Origin: FEN-1219 sp036563665
GTDB taxonomy: Bacteria; Pseudomonadota; Gammaproteobacteria; Steroidobacterales; Rariloculaceae
DNA length: 64,000 nt
NCBI GenBank assembly: GCA_036563665.1
Contig: DATCLY010000045.1
Span: forward strand, 47,003-111,002
Reading direction: 5' to 3'
The notes under the pieces are model-generated. The model did no database searches, was not told the DNA's origin, and saw nothing but the letters and a program-made list of their open reading frames with translations. Positions 60,259-64,000 of the stretch are shown in pieces. How positions within the stretch are numbered: position 1 is the first letter of the stretch; each line of letters begins with the position of its first letter. A program made the position numbers and the translations under genes.

Positions 60259-61074
60259 TCAGTAGCCGCGGCTGATGGCGAGATCGCGCTGCTCCGCGAG
60301 CCAGCCGTCGTACTCTTCGCGGCTCACCACGCGCACGACGATCGGCATGAACGCGTGGTCCATGCCGCAGAGCTCGGCGCACTGGCCGCGATAGGTGCCT
60401 TCCTCGGTCGCGAGGAACCAGGACTCGTTCACGTAGCCCGGTATGGCGTCGCGCTTCACCGCGAACTCCGGCACCCACCAGGAGTGGAGCACGTCGGCCG
60501 CCGTCACGAGCAGCCGCACCTTGGTGTCCACGGGGACCACGACGGGGTTGTCCACCTCGAGCAGGTAGTTCTCCACCGTGCTGGGGTCGATGCCGGAGCC
60601 GAGCTGGCGCGCGCGATTGCTGTCCGCCGCCAGCGTGCTATAGAACGACACGCCCTCGTCGATGTAGTCGTAATGCCATCGCCACTGGTAGCCCGTGACC
60701 TTGATGGTGACCTCCGCGTCGCGCGTGTCCTCCATGCGGATCAGCGTCTGGGCCGACGGCACGGCGAGCCCCACGAGGATCATGGCGGGAATCGCGGTCC
60801 AGACGACCTCGGCCTTGGTGTTGTGCGTGAATTTCGCAGGCACCGCGCCTGCCGATTTGCGGTAGCGGATGATGGCCACCGTCATGGCGCCGAACACGCC
60901 GATCCCCACGAGGAGACAGACGGTCAGCACCAGCATGTGTAGTTGGAACACCTCGCGGCTGATCGGGGTTACGCCGACCGGCATGTTCATCTGCCAGTCC
61001 GCCCACGCCGAGGACGCGCTTATCAGTCCCAGTGCCGACAGGCTGCCGGCCCGGGCGAGTAACCGTTTGTTCAT
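60259..61074 (-). CDS. coxB: Cytochrome c oxidase subunit II (second cluster)
   Basis: This 271-residue subunit has a signal peptide (LSALGLISASSAWA), two helices and the CuA domain: HSWWVPEFAVKRDAIPG and GQCAELCGMDHAFM with all ligands. It has no cytochrome c domain, unlike the subunit II at 42.8 kb, so it must take electrons from a soluble or membrane-bound cytochrome such as c4. It is the first gene of the aa3 operon. Confidence 0.95.
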   Translation of the reverse strand: MNKRLLARAGSLSALGLISASSAWADWQMNMPVGVTPISREVFQLHMLVLTVCLLVGIGVFGAMTVAIIRYRKSAGAVPAKFTHNTKAEVVWTAIPAMILVGLAVPSAQTLIRMEDTRDAEVTIKVTGYQWRWHYDYIDEGVSFYSTLAADSNRARQLGSGIDPSTVENYLLEVDNPVVVPVDTKVRLLVTAADVLHSWWVPEFAVKRDAIPGYVNESWFLATEEGTYRGQCAELCGMDHAFMPIVVRVVSREEYDGWLAEQRDLAISRGY

Positions 61075-61135
61075 CGACGAATTTTTAGGCTACCAGTGAG
61101 TTCGATGGGCACCGCGCCGTCGCGCAGCGGGGCGC

Positions 61136-61141
61136 ATTCTA
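61136..61141 (-). promoter_or_regulatory. Extended -10 promoter element of the aa3 oxidase operon
   Basis: On the minus strand TGCTAGAATGCG lies about 60 bases before the coxB ATG. TAGAAT with the upstream TG forms a good extended -10; it is close to the GCTAACATGC elements before azurin and mdh. Confidence 0.55.
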
Positions 61142-61181
61142 GCAAACTCGCGCGCGGCGCTACCGGTTCGGTTTTCCGACA

Positions 61182-62066
61182 CTATCGGCTGCGGCGGCGC
61201 CCGATGCGATCGGCGGGCACGGCGAACTCGCCGTGTCCCGGCCGGCGTGGCGCGCCCCAGGCCTGACCAAGCACCAATTCTACAGTCACCGAGAAGCGCG
61301 TGCCGTGACCGCCGGCAAGCGCGCGCTCGAAGCGTGCAAAACGTCCGGTACCGGTCAGCGTGCGACGCCGCCCCGCCGCCGTGTTGACCGCACCCCATGC
61401 ACGCAAATCGTGCACGAGCCGCCGCACGTCGCCGTACGTGAGCTCGAGCCGGTCCACGTCCACGACCGGGTCGGCGAGCCCGGCGGCCACGGCCATGTCA
61501 CCCAGATCGTGCATGTCGAAGAAGGCGTGCACGTGGATCGCATCGTCGGCCTGCCGCCACGCGCGCCGGACCTCCTGCAGCGTGTCGGGCCCCACCGTGG
61601 CGAAGAGCATGCGGCCCCCGTCGCGCAGCACGCGCGCGGCTTCCACGAACGTGGCCAGCGGATCGCACCACGGCAGGCACAGGTTCGCGACCAGCAGATC
61701 CACGGTGGCGTCGGCGAGCGGCAACCGCTCGGCCCGGGCGGCCGCGAACGTCACGCGGCCGGCGGCGCCCTGCTCGCGCCGCGCGACGCGCAGCATCGCG
61801 CGGCTCGGATCGAGCGCGATCACGCGGGCCTCGGGATAGCGCGCCGCGAGCGCGCGCGCGGCGAGCCCGGTGGCGGTGCCCACGTCGACGACGACGCGCG
61901 GCTCGAGGCGCACGTAGTCGAGCCGCTCGAGCAGCCGCCGCCGCGCCTCGTCGTGCACCACGCAATGGCGCGAGAACTCGGCGCTCGCGCGGTCGAAGGC
62001 CCGCTCCGCCGCCCGCCGCTCGGGGAACGCGGCGGCGGCGCTCGGCAAGCCGCGCGACCCGTTCAC
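61182..62066 (-). CDS. bioC: Malonyl-ACP O-methyltransferase BioC
   Basis: This 294-residue SAM-dependent methyltransferase starts biotin synthesis by masking malonyl-ACP. AFDRASAEFSRHCVVHDEAR is the BioC N-terminus, motif I is VVDVGTATGLAARALAARYP, and LVANLCLPWCDPLATFVEAA and LRDGGRMLFATVGPDTLQE follow the family pattern. BioF, BioH, BioA and BioD are not in the window. It follows bioB by 34 bases on the same strand. Confidence 0.88.
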   Translation of the reverse strand: MNGSRGLPSAAAAFPERRAAERAFDRASAEFSRHCVVHDEARRRLLERLDYVRLEPRVVVDVGTATGLAARALAARYPEARVIALDPSRAMLRVARREQGAAGRVTFAAARAERLPLADATVDLLVANLCLPWCDPLATFVEAARVLRDGGRMLFATVGPDTLQEVRRAWRQADDAIHVHAFFDMHDLGDMAVAAGLADPVVDVDRLELTYGDVRRLVHDLRAWGAVNTAAGRRRTLTGTGRFARFERALAGGHGTRFSVTVELVLGQAWGAPRRPGHGEFAVPADRIGRRRSR

Positions 62067-62100
62067 GTCCTTGCGCTCTCGCGGCTCCGCGCCGCCGCCG

Positions 62101-63102
62101 TCAGGCTCGAGCCGCGGCCGGCTCGCGCTTCAAGCCGAGGCGCTCGAACAGCGCATCGTCCGCCGCGGTGTCGGGGTTGCCGGTGGTGAGGAGCTTGTCG
62201 CCGTAGAAAATCGAGTTGGCCCCCGCGAGAAAGCAGAGGGCCTGCAGCTCGTCGCTCATCTCGCTGCGGCCGGCCGACAACCGCACGTGCGCACGCGGCA
62301 TCAGCACGCGTGCCACGGCGATCGTGCGCACGAGCTCGAAGCTGTCGAGCGGCTCGGCGTCCTCGAGCGGCGTGCCGGGCACGCGCACGAGCCGGTTGAT
62401 CGGCACGCTCTCGGGCGGCTCGGGCAGCGTGGCCAGCGTGTGCAGCATCGCGGCCCGGTCGCGGCGCGTCTCGCCCATGCCGAGGATGCCGCCGCAGCAC
62501 ACCTTGATCCCGGCCGCGCGCACGCGGGCGAGCGTCTCGAGCCGGTCCGCGAAGGTGCGCGTGCCGATGATGCGCGAGTAGAAGGCCTCGGAGGTGTCGA
62601 TGTTGTGGTTGTAGTAGTCGAGGCCGGCCGCCGCGAGCCGTTCGGCCTGGCCCTCACGCAAGAGCCCCAGCGTCGCGCAGGTCTCGAGGCCCAGGGCCTT
62701 CACGGCCGTCACCATCTCGAGGATCGGCTCGAGGTCGCGGTCCTTGGGTCCGCGGTAGGAGGCGCCCATGCAGAAGCGCGTGGCCCCGGCTTCCTTCGCG
62801 CGCCGCGCGGCCGCCACCACTTCGTCGAGCGGCAGCAGGTCGTGCGTGGCGACGCCCGTGTCGAAGCGGATGCTCTGCGGGCAGTACGCGCAGTCCTCGG
62901 GGCACGCGCCGGTCTTGATCGACAGGAGCGTCGAGACCTGCACGGCGTTCGGGTCGAAGTGCCGCCGGTGCACGCTCTGCGCCTTGAACAGCAGATCGTT
63001 GAGCGGCAGGGCGAACAGCGCCTCGACGTCGGCGAGGGTCCAGTCGCGGCGCGGCTCCGCGCCGTCCGGCTCCACGCCAGTTTCCACTCGGGCCGTCTGC
63101 AT
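62101..63102 (-). CDS. bioB: Biotin synthase
   Basis: This 333-residue radical-SAM enzyme inserts sulfur into dethiobiotin. The 4Fe-4S motif is TGACPEDCAYCPQS (CxxxCxxC), and GLDYYNHNIDTSEAFY, KVCCGGILGMGE and LSAGRSEMSDE complete the site. ATG 63102 has GGAGG about nine bases upstream; upstream in-frame starts would add residues unlike BioB. It is divergent from comF, the usual arrangement. Confidence 0.96.
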   Translation of the reverse strand: MQTARVETGVEPDGAEPRRDWTLADVEALFALPLNDLLFKAQSVHRRHFDPNAVQVSTLLSIKTGACPEDCAYCPQSIRFDTGVATHDLLPLDEVVAAARRAKEAGATRFCMGASYRGPKDRDLEPILEMVTAVKALGLETCATLGLLREGQAERLAAAGLDYYNHNIDTSEAFYSRIIGTRTFADRLETLARVRAAGIKVCCGGILGMGETRRDRAAMLHTLATLPEPPESVPINRLVRVPGTPLEDAEPLDSFELVRTIAVARVLMPRAHVRLSAGRSEMSDELQALCFLAGANSIFYGDKLLTTGNPDTAADDALFERLGLKREPAAARA

Positions 63103-63217
63103 ATCGTGATCGCCCTCCGCGGCGGCGCACCGGACAATCGGGGTCAAGGACGGCGGAGTATCTGGACGGAGCTCCGCGGCTGTCAACTCGAACGGTCGAT
63201 CGGAGTCGACGGCCGGC

Positions 63218-63865
63218 ATGCGCGTCATCGTCGAGTTTCTCTTCCCCGAATGCTGCCCCTCGTGCGGCGGCGCCACGCCGGCGGGCTTCTGCCCGGGATG
63301 CCGCGGGGATTTCGCGCGAAGCGACGGCGAGCTGCCGCTTTCCGGCCGAGACGCGGACCCGCTCGCCGCACTGGTCGCCCCGTTTCGCTACGCGCCGCCG
63401 CTCGACGGCTACATCCAGGCGCTCAAGTTCGGCGGTGCGCGCCGCCTGGGCCGCGCGCTCGGCCTCCTGCTCGCGGACGAGGTAGCGCCGCGCGCGGCCG
63501 GACGTGACGCGCTCGTGCCCGTGCCGCTCCACCTGGCCCGCCTGCGGGCGCGCGGCTACAACCAGGCCGTCGAGATCGCCCGGCCGCTCGCCGCCCGCTT
63601 CGGCCTGCCGCTCCTGTTGCGCGGCATCGCGCGCTCGCGGGCGACGCCTCCGCAGACGGGCCTGGACGCCCGCGAACGCGCACGCAACGTGCGCGGCGCG
63701 TTCGCCGTGCGCCGGCCGCTCGACGGCCTGCGCATAGCGATCGTCGACGACGTCTGCACCACCGGCGCGACGCTGCGCGCGCTCGCCGCCGCGCTGCGTA
63801 CCGCCGGGGCCGCCGACGTCGAAGCCTGGGCCGTCGCGCACACGCCACCGCCACGAGACCGCTGA
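63218..63865 (+). CDS. comF: ComF family phosphoribosyltransferase-like protein
   Basis: This 215-residue protein has an N-terminal zinc-finger-like Cys4 (CCPSCGGATPAGFCPGC), the double ALKFGGARRLGRAL and VPVPLHLARLRARGYNQA blocks, and a PRTase loop IAIVDDVCTTGATLRAL. ComF relatives take part in DNA uptake or in cross-feeding of DNA repair. It is divergent from bioB and converges on the ubiA end. Confidence 0.93.
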   Translation: MRVIVEFLFPECCPSCGGATPAGFCPGCRGDFARSDGELPLSGRDADPLAALVAPFRYAPPLDGYIQALKFGGARRLGRALGLLLADEVAPRAAGRDALVPVPLHLARLRARGYNQAVEIARPLAARFGLPLLLRGIARSRATPPQTGLDARERARNVRGAFAVRRPLDGLRIAIVDDVCTTGATLRALAAALRTAGAADVEAWAVAHTPPPRDR

Positions 63866-64000
63866 CCGAAGCCTGTGGGAGCGGAAGGGGCCCGGAAGAC
63901 GAAGTCGAGGGCGATGCCTGCGAAGACCGCGGCGCCGTACCAGGCGTTGTTGAGGAATGCACGGAAGCAGCGCTGCGGCTCGCGGCTCCAGATCAGCCCG
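63556..64000 (-). CDS. ubiA: 4-hydroxybenzoate polyprenyltransferase UbiA, C-terminal part, with read-through extension
   Basis: From base 64000 downwards the minus strand encodes REPQRCFRAFLNNAWYGAA and VFAGIALDFVF, the conserved C-terminus of UbiA, the ubiquinone-pathway prenyltransferase. UbiA normally ends within a few residues of this point. Here the frame has no stop until 63556 and runs on for about 100 low-complexity Ala/Arg/Ser codons antisense to comF. The junction contains GTGGGAGCGG, the first ten bases of the REP unit (63875-63884). The extension may be a real lost stop or a truncation of the true end; the rest of the gene is outside the window. Confidence 0.7.
   Translation of the reverse strand, partial: GLIWSREPQRCFRAFLNNAWYGAAVFAGIALDFVFRAPSAPTGFGQRSRGGGVCATAQASTSAAPAVRSAAASARSVAPVVQTSSTIAMRRPSSGRRTANAPRTLRARSRASRPVCGGVARERAMPRNRSGRPKRAASGRAISTAWL
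63875..63884 (+). repeat. Possible REP remnant at the ubiA/comF junction
   Basis: GTGGGAGCGG is identical to the first ten bases of the window's REP unit but then diverges (AAGGGGCC). It lies exactly where the UbiA stop codon would be expected. Ten bases can match by chance, so this is tentative. Confidence 0.3.

Noticed and set aside
63103..63217. BirA-type operator between bioB and comF
   Set aside because: No TTGTAAACC-like inverted repeat is visible in the gap, so I do not call a biotin operator.

Overview
The window is one contiguous stretch of a high-GC bacterial chromosome, most likely a gammaproteobacterium near the Xanthomonadales/Steroidobacterales/Pseudomonadales. Pointers are the polA - engB(opposite strand) - cytochrome c4 - dsbA order known from Pseudomonas, an FlhD/FlhC-type regulator pair, ExeA/ExeB, a PspF-pspABC locus, a membrane-anchored FadE, azurin, and dispersed REP-like palindromes. 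No tRNA, rRNA, CRISPR array, phage or insertion sequence was seen. Taxonomy is inferred from gene content only.

Layout. 1-5.5 kb: 5' end of gshA, a DUF2845 secreted protein, a bactofilin, a YheT-type hydrolase, a PAS-GGDEF-EAL protein and a small exported protein. 5.5-9 kb: phage-shock locus (pspF divergent from pspA-pspB-pspC, a small membrane protein and a DUF6231 gene) with a recognisable sigma-54 promoter. 9-15.6 kb: malate dehydrogenase, FadE, a DUF4399 lipoprotein, ExeA/ExeB. 15.6-20.1 kb: a YadG/YadH-type ABC exporter, a divergent pair that I read as a tandem-duplicated FlhD and an FlhC, an NRDE protein and an esterase. 20.1-28.3 kb: a tightly overlapping arginine operon (argR, argG, an unassigned P-loop gene, argC, argD, argF', argB, argH). 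28.4-33.6 kb: lptM-like lipoprotein, polA, a candidate sRNA in the Spot 42/ErsA position, engB, cytochrome c4, DsbA. 33.6-41.7 kb: cation diffusion facilitator, methionine-type aminotransferase, DUF2905, two peptide transporters (OPT, POT), tatABC, dtd. 42.2-48.1 kb: azurin followed by a cytochrome oxidase whose subunit II carries two cytochrome c domains. 48.3-53.7 kb: TPR protein, trkH, trkA, uvrD. 53.7-61.1 kb: a second, canonical aa3 oxidase operon with its assembly factors (ctaG, surf1, a Sco-like protein, ctaA, cyoE). 61.2-64 kb: bioC, bioB, divergent comF, and the 3' end of ubiA.

How the parts work together. Two complete haem-copper oxidases lie 5.6 kb apart. One has its own predicted electron chain (azurin, then a dihaem c domain, then CuA); the other brings the haem A and copper assembly genes that both probably need. 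Cytochrome c4, the Tat translocon and DsbA fit a periplasm-rich respiratory cell.

Most interesting points: (1) the arginine operon encodes an N-acylornithine-type transcarbamylase with Ala at the residue that separates acetyl (Glu) from succinyl (Pro) enzymes. The operon has no acyltransferase or deacylase, but has an uncharacterised P-loop protein in the middle. (2) The tandem FlhD/FlhC divergon. (3) A 30-bp perfect palindrome lying on the argR promoter. (4) A sigma-E-like promoter plus terminator defining a candidate sRNA after polA. (5) A nested REP-in-repeat element.
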